Source: Gammaproteobacteria bacterium
GTDB lineage: Bacteria > Pseudomonadota > Gammaproteobacteria > Steroidobacterales > Steroidobacteraceae
Reading direction: 5' to 3'
Assembly: GCA_030038645.1 (NCBI GenBank)
Contig: JASHSR010000205.1
Location: 1-9,403, forward strand
DNA length: 9,403 bases
Every line of letters starts with the position of its first letter. Position 1 is the stretch's first letter. Below, piece after piece: positions 1 to 6,345 of this stretch. Below the pieces are notes generated by a model that saw only the letters and a program-made list of their open reading frames with translations, was not told the DNA's origin and did no database searches. Both the position numbers and the translations under genes were made by a program.

Positions 1-18
1 CCCGCTGCCACGCGGCGG

Positions 19-2724
19 CTACCGCGGCGGCGGTCCCTCGCTGACGCGCACCATGTCGGCTGGGCGCATCCATTTGCGGAAGGCGGCCTCCACGTCGCCC
101 GCGGTGAGCGCGATGTAACGGCGCGCCGCGCGGGTGGGCTCATCGAGAGGCAGATCGAGCTCGCGGCGCGCGATGAGCCCGCCGGCAATCGCATCGACGC
201 TCGCCTCCTGCAGCGGGATCTCGTGCAGCAGCAGCGATTTCACGCGCGCCAGCTCGTCCCGGCCGGCCGGCGCGGTCTGCATCGATCTCACCTCCCGCAG
301 CGCGATCGCCGCGGCCTTGGTTACGTTCTGCGGATCGCTCGCGAATTGAATGAAGTAGACGGAGCGCGTGCGCCCCCCCTGCAGGTCGGAGCCGACGCCG
401 TAGACGAGCCCCGTGTTCTTGCGCAGCTGGATGCTGAGGCGAGTCGAGTAGAAGCCCCCGCCGAGCACGGCGCTGCCGAGATTCAGCGCGTAGTACGCCG
501 GATCGGAGCGCGTGACGGCGAGCGTCTGCGCGAGCACGACGATGTCCTGCACCCGGCTCGCGTCGGGCACGTTGATGACGGTCGGCCGGTTGGGAGGCAC
601 GGGCGGCAGGTCCGTTTGAGGCTTCGGCCCCGTCGCCGTCCAGCCGCCGAAGTATCTCGCGATGGTCGCCTGCGCCTGCTCGACCGGCACGTTGCCGATC
701 ACGACGATCGTCGCGAGGTCCGGGCGGAACACGGTGCGGTAGTAGGCGCGCACGTCCTCGAGCGTGAGGGAGCGCACGCTCTGCGGCGTCGCCTCGCGCA
801 AGCTCGGATCGGTCGCGGGAAAGAGCGCGCGGCTCAGCGAGCGCCGCGTGAGAAAGCCCGGGCTCCTGTCACGGGCGGCGACGACCTCCGCGAGCTGGCT
901 CTGCACGATCTTCATCGCGGAGGGCGGCAGGGCGGGGTGCAGCTCGTTGTCGGCCAGCAGCTCGACCGCCCGATCGAAGTGCTCGGTGAGGGCCTCCACC
1001 GCGAAGTCCGTTCCGCCGCGCGCGCGCGCGCCGATGTCGTCGAGCGCGCGCTGATACGCGAGCCGCCCGAGCCGCTCGCTGCCGTAGGAGAACAGCTGGT
1101 CGAGGAGCGAGGCGACCCCTTCCTGTCCCTGCGGCGTCTCGGTCTGCGAGCGGTTTCGGATGTGACCGAAGACGCTGACCGTGTCGCTCACGTCCTCGGG
1201 CTGCACGATGAGCGTGATGCCGTTCGCGAGCCGCGTGACGATGGGGTGCGTGGTCGCCGCGGGCACCGTGAGCCGACTCACCGCCGCCTGAGCCCAGGCG
1301 GGCAGACTCGTCGGCTTCGCCTCCCCGAGGGCGATGTTCTCCTGGCCGCCGAAGCCGCCGCTCGAGCGAATCGGCGGCCCCGACCCCTGCGGGAGCATCA
1401 CGGCCGAGACCGCATCGCTCAGATCGAGATACCGGCGCGCCACACGGTCCACGTCGGCGACGGTCACCTTGTCGATTCTCGCGAGATCCTCCTCGGGGGA
1501 TTGCAACCCGTAGAGCGCGACGGCGTCCGACCAGACCGAGGCGAGGCCGGCGATGGAGTTCTTCAGGAACTCGGTCTCGCGGCGTTCCTGCAGCTTCGCG
1601 GCGGCGACGAGGTCGGGCGGCACGCCGTCCCGCGCGACCTTCGAGAGAATGGCCCTCATGTCGCTCTCGATGGACTTCGGATCCGCGCCGGCGGGAAAGG
1701 CGACCGTGGCGTACGCGAGCCCCGCCTTGGGGAGCGGATCGAGCTCGAAGTCGGCGTCGAGCGCCTTGCCCTGCGGGACGAGCCCGTAGAGTGCGAAGCG
1801 GCGGCTGCTCAGCACGTCGGCCAGCACTTCGAGCGCCGGGTAGTCCGCGCTGTCGAGCCCGGGCACCCGCATGGCGATCATCTGCGTGCCTGTGGGCTGG
1901 TCCGTCGTGACGCTGAACGAGGCCGAGCGGAGCGGCTGCAGCGCGACGTTCGGCCGCGCCGGCAGGCGTTTGCGGGGAATGCCGCCGAAGAGCTCCCTCA
2001 CCTTGCGCAGCGTTGCGCGCGGGTCCACGTCCCCCACGATGATGAGGATCGCGTTGTTCGGCGCGTACCAGGTGTCGTGAAAGCGCTTCAGCATCTGCGC
2101 CGTGGTCTTGTCGAACGACGGCCGCGTCCCGAGCGCATCGTGCGCGTACGGGGTCCCGGCGAAGGCGATCGCGCGCAGCTTCTTGTAGAGCACATACCCC
2201 GGGTCGGACAGGTCCTGCGCGACTTCCTGCTCGATCGCGCCACGCTCCTGCGCCCACTCCTTAGCGGAGTCGTCGACGCCTCTCATGCGAATGGCCTCGA
2301 TGTGCAGGGCCACATCGAGGTCCTCGGCGGGTACCGTGTAGAGATACTGCGTGAGGCTCTCGCGCGTATCCGCGTTGAAGTTGCCGCCCATCAAGCCGCC
2401 GATGTCGGCGAGCTGGTCGGCGGTCAGGCCCGGACTGCCGCGGAACATCATGTGCTCCTGGGCGTGAGCCGTACCGGGAAAGCCGTCCGGCGCCTCATCC
2501 GAGCCCGCGAGATAGTTCACCGCGGTCGCGGCGACCGGCGCGAGCGCATTGTGGACGATGATGACGCGCAGTCCGTTCGAGAGTGTCGCCCGCAGAACGC
2601 CGGGCGTCGCTTGCGCGCCGGCGTCGGGGCTTGTCGCATCCGCAGGTGGCAGCGCGAGCAGGATGAAGCTCGCGCTGAGCACGGCGGCCCAATGCGCGGC
2701 GTGGAGCCTGAGGAGTCGAGTCAT
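19..2724 (-). CDS. Secreted M16 family zinc metallopeptidase, two-module (insulinase/pitrilysin-like)
   Basis: Predicted periplasmic zinc endopeptidase of 901 residues. The start is the ATG at 2724, because a clear Sec signal peptide follows it: a basic N-terminus, a hydrophobic core at about 12-27 and an A-D-A cleavage site near residue 30. The frame is open 79 codons further upstream, but that stretch looks non-coding. The inverted zinc motif HxxEH is H87-A-Q-E90-H91. The third ligand is probably E167, 76 residues after H91, which is the family spacing. Residues about 45-190 form the catalytic M16 domain and about 210-395 an M16_C domain. A Gly-rich linker at about 445-480 leads to a second M16 pair from about 493. 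In that second copy the HxxEH position reads G-V-A-S-L-L-D-Q, so it should be inactive. The GGGF and LRKNTGLVYGV segments at 755-777 are typical of the C-terminal substrate-contact domain. Family assignment is secure; the substrate is unknown. Confidence 0.95.
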   Translation of the reverse strand: MTRLLRLHAAHWAAVLSASFILLALPPADATSPDAGAQATPGVLRATLSNGLRVIIVHNALAPVAATAVNYLAGSDEAPDGFPGTAHAQEHMMFRGSPGLTADQLADIGGLMGGNFNADTRESLTQYLYTVPAEDLDVALHIEAIRMRGVDDSAKEWAQERGAIEQEVAQDLSDPGYVLYKKLRAIAFAGTPYAHDALGTRPSFDKTTAQMLKRFHDTWYAPNNAILIIVGDVDPRATLRKVRELFGGIPRKRLPARPNVALQPLRSASFSVTTDQPTGTQMIAMRVPGLDSADYPALEVLADVLSSRRFALYGLVPQGKALDADFELDPLPKAGLAYATVAFPAGADPKSIESDMRAILSKVARDGVPPDLVAAAKLQERRETEFLKNSIAGLASVWSDAVALYGLQSPEEDLARIDKVTVADVDRVARRYLDLSDAVSAVMLPQGSGPPIRSSGGFGGQENIALGEAKPTSLPAWAQAAVSRLTVPAATTHPIVTRLANGITLIVQPEDVSDTVSVFGHIRNRSQTETPQGQEGVASLLDQLFSYGSERLGRLAYQRALDDIGARARGGTDFAVEALTEHFDRAVELLADNELHPALPPSAMKIVQSQLAEVVAARDRSPGFLTRRSLSRALFPATDPSLREATPQSVRSLTLEDVRAYYRTVFRPDLATIVVIGNVPVEQAQATIARYFGGWTATGPKPQTDLPPVPPNRPTVINVPDASRVQDIVVLAQTLAVTRSDPAYYALNLGSAVLGGGFYSTRLSIQLRKNTGLVYGVGSDLQGGRTRSVYFIQFASDPQNVTKAAAIALREVRSMQTAPAGRDELARVKSLLLHEIPLQEASVDAIAGGLIARRELDLPLDEPTRAARRYIALTAGDVEAAFRKWMRPADMVRVSEGPPPR

Positions 2725-2782
2725 GAGAGATCCTGAGGAGATACGGCAAGGCCAAGGATAAACGCTCGGGCGCAGCATAACG

Positions 2783-2804
2783 CGAGCCCGCCGCTCTGGG
2801 CTCG
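2783..2804. repeat. Inverted repeat (7-bp arms, 8-nt loop) upstream of the M16 peptidase gene
   Basis: CGAGCCC at 2783-2789 pairs with GGGCTCG at 2798-2804. It lies about 60 bp upstream of the peptidase start. It could be a hairpin in the 5' leader if transcription starts further upstream, or a protein-binding dyad. GC-rich short dyads arise by chance in this base composition, so the functional claim is weak. Confidence 0.25.
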
Positions 2805-2839
2805 ACAGTCGTGGGCGGGTTCGGAAAAACGATTGTGGG

Positions 2840-2860
2840 CGGAGCGAATCATTCGCTCCG
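2840..2860. promoter_or_regulatory. Perfect 10-bp-arm palindrome, candidate operator between divergent genes
   Basis: Arms CGGAGCGAAT (2840-2849) and ATTCGCTCCG (2851-2860) are exact reverse complements around one central C. This is the classic form of a site for a dimeric regulator. It sits in the divergent gap between the M16 peptidase and the BON gene, about 22 bp upstream of a TACAAT -10-like element. No transcription-factor family is assigned. As RNA it could also fold with a 7-nt AATCATT loop, but it has no T-tract and lies between divergent starts, so a terminator is unlikely. Confidence 0.45.
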
Positions 2861-2870
2861 TGGCTCCGTG

Positions 2871-2910
2871 GATTCATAACGATACAATATATTCTTAATC
2901 TATTAAATAG
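2871..2910 (+). promoter_or_regulatory. AT-rich island, putative promoter of the BON-domain gene
   Basis: This stretch contains about 20 percent G+C inside an otherwise very GC-rich window. It includes TACAAT at 2883-2888, one base from the TATAAT consensus. I see no good -35 hexamer 16-18 bp upstream. That fits a stress-type (sigma-S) or activator-dependent promoter, but the sequence does not prove either. Distance and orientation suit the plus-strand BON gene at 2995. Confidence 0.4.
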
Positions 2911-2994
2911 GATGCGGAGTGACGTCGGCTCGAGGAACCTCACCCCCGGCAGCGCGGTCACTCAGAGCAAGGGCTCTGAAAGACGGAGGCGAAG

Positions 2995-3315
2995 ATGAGG
3001 ACCAGGATGGGATTGATTGCCGCAGTCGTCGTGGGGTGCTCGACGCTTGCGATCGGCACCGCGTTTGCCGAGGCGTCGGCCAGCTCTGACGGCCTCGCCG
3101 CAAAGGACGCGAGGATCACGAGAGAGGTGAGACAGAAGCTCGCACAGGACGTTCCGGACTCCCAGTACCAGATGAGCGTCTCGACGATTGGGGACGGTGT
3201 CGTCGTGCTCAGCGGCCGCGCGGAGACAGGATTCTCCGAGGCGAGGGCGCTGCAGGATGCACGGAAAGTGCCGGGCGTGACGGCCGTGGAGGATCGCCTG
3301 CGGATCGTCGCATAG
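2995..3315 (+). CDS. Small exported BON-domain protein (OsmY-like)
   Basis: A 106-residue protein with an N-terminal export signal and one BON domain (about residues 38-105). BON domains occur in periplasmic OsmY-type proteins and are thought to bind phospholipid membranes or other envelope components. The domain shows the usual order: a helix beginning D-A-R-I-T-R-E-V, a strand VSTIGDGVVVLSG with the family G-x-V-x-L-x-G signature, a helix around SEARALQDARKV, then PGVTAVEDRLRI. The ATG at 2995 has GGAGG at 2985-2989 with 5-nt spacing, which settles the start. Signal peptidase I cleavage is expected after A-F-A at about residue 25. A V-V-G-C lipobox-like string at 12-15 makes a lipoprotein possible but less likely, because hydrophobic sequence continues past the cysteine. 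Stress regulation, as for osmY, is inference only. Confidence 0.88.
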   Translation: MRTRMGLIAAVVVGCSTLAIGTAFAEASASSDGLAAKDARITREVRQKLAQDVPDSQYQMSVSTIGDGVVVLSGRAETGFSEARALQDARKVPGVTAVEDRLRIVA

Positions 3316-3430
3316 CGCGGTCGCGCCCGCCCAATCGCGTCTGACCCATCGCGCCCGCCCGATCAGGTTCGCCCGATCGCTCGAGCGCATCCGCCCGAGT
3401 ACACCGGCCCGAGCGCAGCGGCGGGTCCCC
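3316..3430. other. Convergent intergenic spacer with short GC-rich direct repeats
   Basis: The spacer separates the end of the BON gene from the end of the small minus-strand ORF. The 12-mer TCGCGCCCGCCC occurs at 3321-3332 and again at 3349-3360, with looser GCCCGA copies after it. A 10-bp palindrome CGCTCGAGCG lies at 3378-3387. I see no hairpin followed by a T-tract, so no intrinsic terminator is called. Confidence 0.4.
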
Positions 3431-3604
3431 TCAACGCTCGTCGAGCGAGGCGAGGAGCGTATCGAGCTCGCGTTTGCGGCGCGGCCATTCGTCGGCGGGC
3501 CAGCGCAGGAGGCGCTCGTCCGGATCGGCCAAGTGCGGCGCGGGTGCGCCGGTATTCGGGATTGCCGCGAGCGGCTGCGGGGACGGGGGCGCGGTCTGAT
3601 CCAC
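3431..3604 (-). CDS. Small hypothetical protein, 57 aa
   Basis: I do not recognise this protein. It begins with a GTG codon at 3604-3602 and ends with TGA at 3433-3431. Support comes from a strong AGGAGG six bases before the GTG and from the strong preference for G or C at codon third positions, as in the neighbouring genes. The frame stays open further upstream, to a TTG at 3652, but no ribosome-binding site supports that. The first half is rich in Pro and Ala (about residues 5-26) and looks disordered. The second half is charged, with the segment R-W-P-A-D-E-W-P-R-R-K followed by a short amphipathic helix E-L-D-T-L-L-A-S-L-D. There is no signal peptide or membrane segment, so it is probably cytoplasmic. 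It is transcribed away from the histidine kinase gene across a 107-bp gap. A chance ORF cannot be excluded. Confidence 0.6.
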   Translation of the reverse strand: MDQTAPPSPQPLAAIPNTGAPAPHLADPDERLLRWPADEWPRRKRELDTLLASLDER

Positions 3605-3610
3605 GGTGTG

Positions 3611-3616
3611 CCTCCT
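3611..3616 (-). promoter_or_regulatory. Shine-Dalgarno AGGAGG deciding the GTG start of the small ORF
   Basis: The plus strand reads CCTCCT, which is AGGAGG on the coding strand, with a 6-nt spacer to the GTG at 3604. It is among the strongest ribosome-binding sites in the window and is the main reason for calling the 57-residue gene with this start. Confidence 0.65.
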
Positions 3617-3711
3617 GGGGCTCCGCGGGTGTTGTTCGACGGGAGGTAGCAAGTACCGTGCCCGCGAAGCATAGCCGGATCGGCGGGAAGGGATTAGGCT
3701 GAACGTCGCCT

Positions 3712-4791
3712 ATGACCCCGGCATCCACGACCGATTCGGTTCATGCGACTGAGCTGCCGCAGGCGCTGTCCGCCGCAACCGAGATTTCCCCGCCCGAGCG
3801 GCTTCCGCGACGCTGGGAGATGCCGGCTCCGTGGCGCGACGCGCTCGTCGTTTTGGCGTTCACCGTCGGCGCGGCGGTGCTGTCCGTTCATTTCAATCTG
3901 AGCGAGAGGCTGCAGCGTTGGACCGCGCCCTGGGAGCGCATTCAGCTCGATGAGCTTCCGGGCGTGCTGTGGGTTCTTTCGCTCGGCCTCGCCTGGTATG
4001 CGGTGCGCCGCTATCGGGAAGCACGCCGGGACCTGTTGCGCAGGCAGGCCGCGGAGGAGCGGCTCGCGGCCGCTCTCGCCGACAACCGGCGACTCTCGCA
4101 GCAGTACGTGCAGCTGCAGGAAGCCGAGCGAAAGCAGCTCGCCCAGGAGTTGCACGATGAGCTCGGACAGTATCTCAACGCGATCAAGCTCGATGCCGTC
4201 GGCATTCGAGATGCGCGGCTCGCGGACGATACGGCGGTTCGCGAGCGCTCGGGCGCCATCGTCGAGAACTGCAATCACATCCACGGCGCGCTGGCGGGCC
4301 TCATCCGCCAGCTGCGGCCCGTGGGACTCGATGAGCTGGGTCTGGCCGCCGCCGTGGAGCACTGCATCGATGCGTGGCGTCCCCGCCTTCCCGGGGCGGA
4401 GCTGCGCTTGTCCGCGAGCGGGGAGCTCGCCGATCTTCCGGAGATCGTCGCCCTCACGGTGTTTCGGCTCGTTCAGGAAGCGCTGACGAACGTGGCAAAG
4501 CACGCTTCGGCAGAGCACGTGAGCGTACGGCTCGATCGCGAGACGCGCGGGCGCGGCGAGCCCAATCGCCGGCGGCGTGACCGGCGATGGATGGAGGAGT
4601 CGGCCGATGACTGCATCCGGGTCACGGTCGCCGACGATGGCGTCGGCGCCGAGCCCGACGCGCCGACGCTCGGACTCGGACTGATCGGCATGCGCGAGCG
4701 CGTTGGGGCGCTCGACGGGGATCTGCAGGTCGCGACCTCGCCGGGCCGAGGCTTTCGGCTCGCGGCGCGCATCCCGGTGCGCGCTCCGTGA
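3712..4791 (+). CDS. Membrane sensor histidine kinase, NarL/HisKA_3 family
   Basis: A 359-residue kinase that should autophosphorylate on His and pass phosphate to the regulator encoded next. Two hydrophobic segments, about 44-60 and 83-97, anchor it with only a roughly 22-residue loop between them, so there is no periplasmic sensor domain. A coiled-coil-like helix at about 101-140 leads into the H-box E-R-K-Q-L-A-Q-E-L-H-D-E-L-G-Q, with H148 as phosphoacceptor. The HATPase_c domain has the N-box Q-E-A-L-T-N (N260), G1 box D308-D-G-V-G and G2 box GLGLIGMRER (321-330). An unusual Arg-rich insert (about 276-297) separates two beta strands ahead of the G1 box. The ATG at 3712 has only a weak, distant purine-rich tract (3684-3692), so the start is less sure than the identity. 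The signal is unknown. The gene ends 17 nt before the regulator ATG. Confidence 0.93.
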   Translation: MTPASTTDSVHATELPQALSAATEISPPERLPRRWEMPAPWRDALVVLAFTVGAAVLSVHFNLSERLQRWTAPWERIQLDELPGVLWVLSLGLAWYAVRRYREARRDLLRRQAAEERLAAALADNRRLSQQYVQLQEAERKQLAQELHDELGQYLNAIKLDAVGIRDARLADDTAVRERSGAIVENCNHIHGALAGLIRQLRPVGLDELGLAAAVEHCIDAWRPRLPGAELRLSASGELADLPEIVALTVFRLVQEALTNVAKHASAEHVSVRLDRETRGRGEPNRRRRDRRWMEESADDCIRVTVADDGVGAEPDAPTLGLGLIGMRERVGALDGDLQVATSPGRGFRLAARIPVRAP

Positions 4792-4808
4792 CCGCATCGC
4801 GGGGCTCC

Positions 4809-5441
4809 ATGCCGATCAGGGTCTTGCTGGTCGACGACCATGCCGTGGTGCGCGAGGGCTATCGACGGCTGCTCGAGAGGGAGCCCGGGATCGACGTCGT
4901 CGGCGAGGCCGCCGATGCGGCGGAGGCCTGCGCGGGCGCTGCCGCGCTCGCGCCCGATGTCGTCGTCATGGACATCGGCCTGCCAGGTGTGAGCGGCATC
5001 GAGGCCATGCGTCGGATGCTCGCGCATCGGCCGGAGCTGCGCGTGTTGATGTTCAGCATGCACGAGGACGCCATTTTCTGCTCCCGCGCATTCGAGGCCG
5101 GAGCGCTCGGCTATCTCAGCAAGTCGAGCGCGCCGGAGGCGCTGGTGCAGGCCGTCCACGCCGTCTCGCGGGGCGACCGGTACTTGAGCCCCGATGTGGC
5201 GGCCAACATGGCGCTCCGGTCGTCGTCCCACGCTGCAGCCGGCCTGGAGGCGCTCACCGCGCGCGAGTTCGAGGTGCTGCGGCTGCTCGTGCGGGGAGAG
5301 ACCCTGGGTCACATCGCCGAGAAGCTCGGACTCTCGGAGAAGACGGTCGCCAATCACCAATCGGCCATTCGCGAGAAGTTGAGGGTGCGCAACAGCCTGC
5401 AGCTCGCTCGCCTCGCCGAGCAGCTCGGGCTGCAAGCGTAG
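4809..5441 (+). CDS. Response regulator, NarL/FixJ type with LuxR-like HTH
   Basis: A 210-residue transcription factor and cognate partner of the preceding kinase. The receiver domain (about 3-118) has the acidic pair D9-D10, phosphoacceptor D55 in V-V-V-M-D-I-G-L-P, the conserved Ser at S83 and Lys K105 in L-S-K-S. The LuxR-type HTH (about 147-207) begins with the hallmark L-T-A-R-E-F-E-V-L-R-L-L and contains the recognition helix region L-S-E-K-T-V-A-N-H. All residues needed for phosphorylation are present. The ATG at 4809 is chosen because the receiver starts immediately after it (MPIRVLLVDDH). A GTG at 4788 would add seven residues and overlap the kinase stop by 4 nt (GTGA), which is a plausible translational-coupling start. 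Neither has a strong Shine-Dalgarno. Target promoters are unknown; autoregulation of this operon is inference. Confidence 0.94.
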   Translation: MPIRVLLVDDHAVVREGYRRLLEREPGIDVVGEAADAAEACAGAAALAPDVVVMDIGLPGVSGIEAMRRMLAHRPELRVLMFSMHEDAIFCSRAFEAGALGYLSKSSAPEALVQAVHAVSRGDRYLSPDVAANMALRSSSHAAAGLEALTAREFEVLRLLVRGETLGHIAEKLGLSEKTVANHQSAIREKLRVRNSLQLARLAEQLGLQA

Positions 5442-5459
5442 CGGCCCCGCGAGGCGGAC

Positions 5460-5900
5460 ATGACGCGCAGCGGGCTCACGATGGAAATCGAGATCAGAGC
5501 GGCCTCGACGTCGGATCGCGAGCGGGTCGTCTCTTTCCTGCGCGAGCAGGGCTATCCGCACACGATCGACGAGGAGGACCGGCATTTCATGGCCGAGCGC
5601 GAGCGGCAGGTCATCGCCGCGGTGCGGCTCTCCCGCGCGGAGCCGGCGCTCGTCCTTCGCGGAATGCGCGTCCGCAAGGATTGCCAGCGGCGGGGCATCG
5701 GCCGGCGGCTCCTCGCGCTCGTCGCGCGGGAGATCGGAAGCGAGCGCTGCTATTGCTTGCCCTACAGCTGGCTCGTCTCGTTCTACGGCGAGGCCGGCTT
5801 TCGCCAGATCGCCGCGGCGGAGGCTCCGTCATTTCTCGCCACGCGACACGCCAAGTACGTCGCGAGCGGGCAGGACGTGATCATCATGCGCCGCCCCTGA
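5460..5900 (+). CDS. GNAT family N-acetyltransferase
   Basis: A 146-residue cytoplasmic enzyme of the GCN5-related fold, expected to transfer acetyl from acetyl-CoA to an amine. The acetyl-CoA pyrophosphate-binding loop of motif A is clear: strand ALVLRGMRVRKD followed by Q76-R-R-G-I-G81 and the helix RRLLALVARE. Near the C-terminal third, S-F-Y-G-E-A-G-F (107-114) matches the common GNAT F-Y-x-x-x-G-F segment, and its Tyr (Y109) often acts as general acid. The ATG at 5460 is preceded by GAGG at 5451-5454 with 5-nt spacing, whereas the internal ATG at 5481 has none. It starts 18 nt after the response regulator stop, so it is probably co-transcribed with the two-component genes. The substrate cannot be inferred. 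A regulated protein or antibiotic acetyltransferase are both possible. Confidence 0.88.
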   Translation: MTRSGLTMEIEIRAASTSDRERVVSFLREQGYPHTIDEEDRHFMAERERQVIAAVRLSRAEPALVLRGMRVRKDCQRRGIGRRLLALVAREIGSERCYCLPYSWLVSFYGEAGFRQIAAAEAPSFLATRHAKYVASGQDVIIMRRP

Positions 5901-5969
5901 TTCCGGTGCCTCGTGCGTGAGTTGCGGCGCACCGCTCTGGCGTCCGTCCTCAAGAGGCGGGAGTAAACG

Positions 5970-6254
5970 ATGTCCAACTTCGTCAGGGACAATCACGCGC
6001 GCCGGCGCTACGAGCTCGACGTGCCGGGCGGCCAGGCCTTTATCGATTACCGGCGCGATGGCGGTGTCGTGACGATGCTGCACGCCGAAGTGCCGGAGGC
6101 GCTGCAAGGGCGCGGCGTCGGCTCCGCGCTCGTGAAGGGAGCGCTGGATCTCGCGCGAGAGCAGGGCGAGCGGGTCATTCCGGCGTGCCCCTTCGTCGCC
6201 GCCTACATTCGCAGGCACGCCGAGTATCGGGATCTGATCGCGGCTTCCCGGTGA
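5970..6254 (+). CDS. Small NATD/YjdJ-type N-acetyltransferase
   Basis: A 94-residue minimal GNAT of the YjdJ/NATD1 group. It shows the family pattern: an N-terminal strand pair (R-R-Y-E-L-D and A-F-I-D-Y-R-R), the short strand V-V-T-M-L-H-A-E-V, the acetyl-CoA loop Q46-G-R-G-V-G51 and helix, and the C-terminal signature I-P-A-C73-P-F-V-A-A-Y-I-R-R-H, in which the C-P-F/Y pair is typical of the group. Its length is normal for this family, so it is not a fragment. The ATG at 5970 has GGGAG at 5959-5963, spaced 6 nt. It lies 69 nt after the larger GNAT on the same strand and may belong to the same transcript. It converges with the PQQ dehydrogenase, whose reading frame past its TAG would run into the last 80 nt of this gene. 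Substrate unknown. Confidence 0.87.
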   Translation: MSNFVRDNHARRRYELDVPGGQAFIDYRRDGGVVTMLHAEVPEALQGRGVGSALVKGALDLAREQGERVIPACPFVAAYIRRHAEYRDLIAASR

Positions 6255-6345
6255 GCCGGGGAGCGCCCGCACGCGCGTCGAGGTCGCTCGACTCGTGACC
6301 GGCGATCTGATTTCCGCCGGAGCCGTGACAGGTCACGCAGGTCTG
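6255..6345 (-). pseudogene. Remnant of a C-terminal cytochrome c domain, in frame after the dehydrogenase TAG
   Basis: Reading on from the dehydrogenase stop (TAG at 6348-6346) in the same frame gives QTCVTCHGSGGNQIAGH and then degenerate sequence. C-V-T-C-H at 6339-6325 is a complete c-type haem attachment motif. It directly follows A-R-G-R-T-L-Y, a typical lead-in to the fused cytochrome of quinohaemoprotein dehydrogenases. The frame closes at TGA 6177-6175, only 56 codons past the TAG. Those codons contain no Met, so no axial haem ligand of the usual type is present. From 6254 down the frame overlaps the opposite-strand acetyltransferase gene. It is best read as a broken domain, lost by a nonsense codon plus truncation. 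A sequencing error could explain the stop but not the missing remainder of the domain. Confidence 0.7.
6277..6292. repeat. Short perfect hairpin between convergent genes
   Basis: GTCGAG at 6277-6282 pairs with CTCGAC at 6287-6292 around a 4-nt GTCG loop. A second dyad, CCGGCG at 6299-6304 with CGCCGG at 6315-6320, follows. Their position between the stop of the small acetyltransferase and the stop of the dehydrogenase suits a bidirectional terminator, but there is no T-tract on either side. Weak call. Confidence 0.25.

Noticed and set aside
223..2736. An 837-codon open frame on the plus strand opposite the M16 peptidase gene.
   Set aside because: It mirrors the codon bias of the peptidase. 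The translation is Arg/His/Asp-rich with no recognisable domain, while the minus strand has a complete M16 architecture with signal peptide and zinc motif.
2725..2961. N-terminal extension of the M16 peptidase to 980 residues.
   Set aside because: The extra 79 residues lie before a perfect signal peptide, cover the palindrome and the AT-rich promoter-like island, and lack coding character.
3321..3360. Repeated GCGCCCGCCC units considered as a CRISPR or REP-like array.
   Set aside because: There are only two exact 12-bp copies, with no regular spacers beyond that. This is low-complexity GC sequence between convergent genes.
3694..5585. Long minus-strand frames under the kinase and response regulator genes.
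   Set aside because: The plus strand carries complete H, N, G1 and G2 boxes and a full receiver-HTH regulator. The minus frames are antisense artefacts of high GC.
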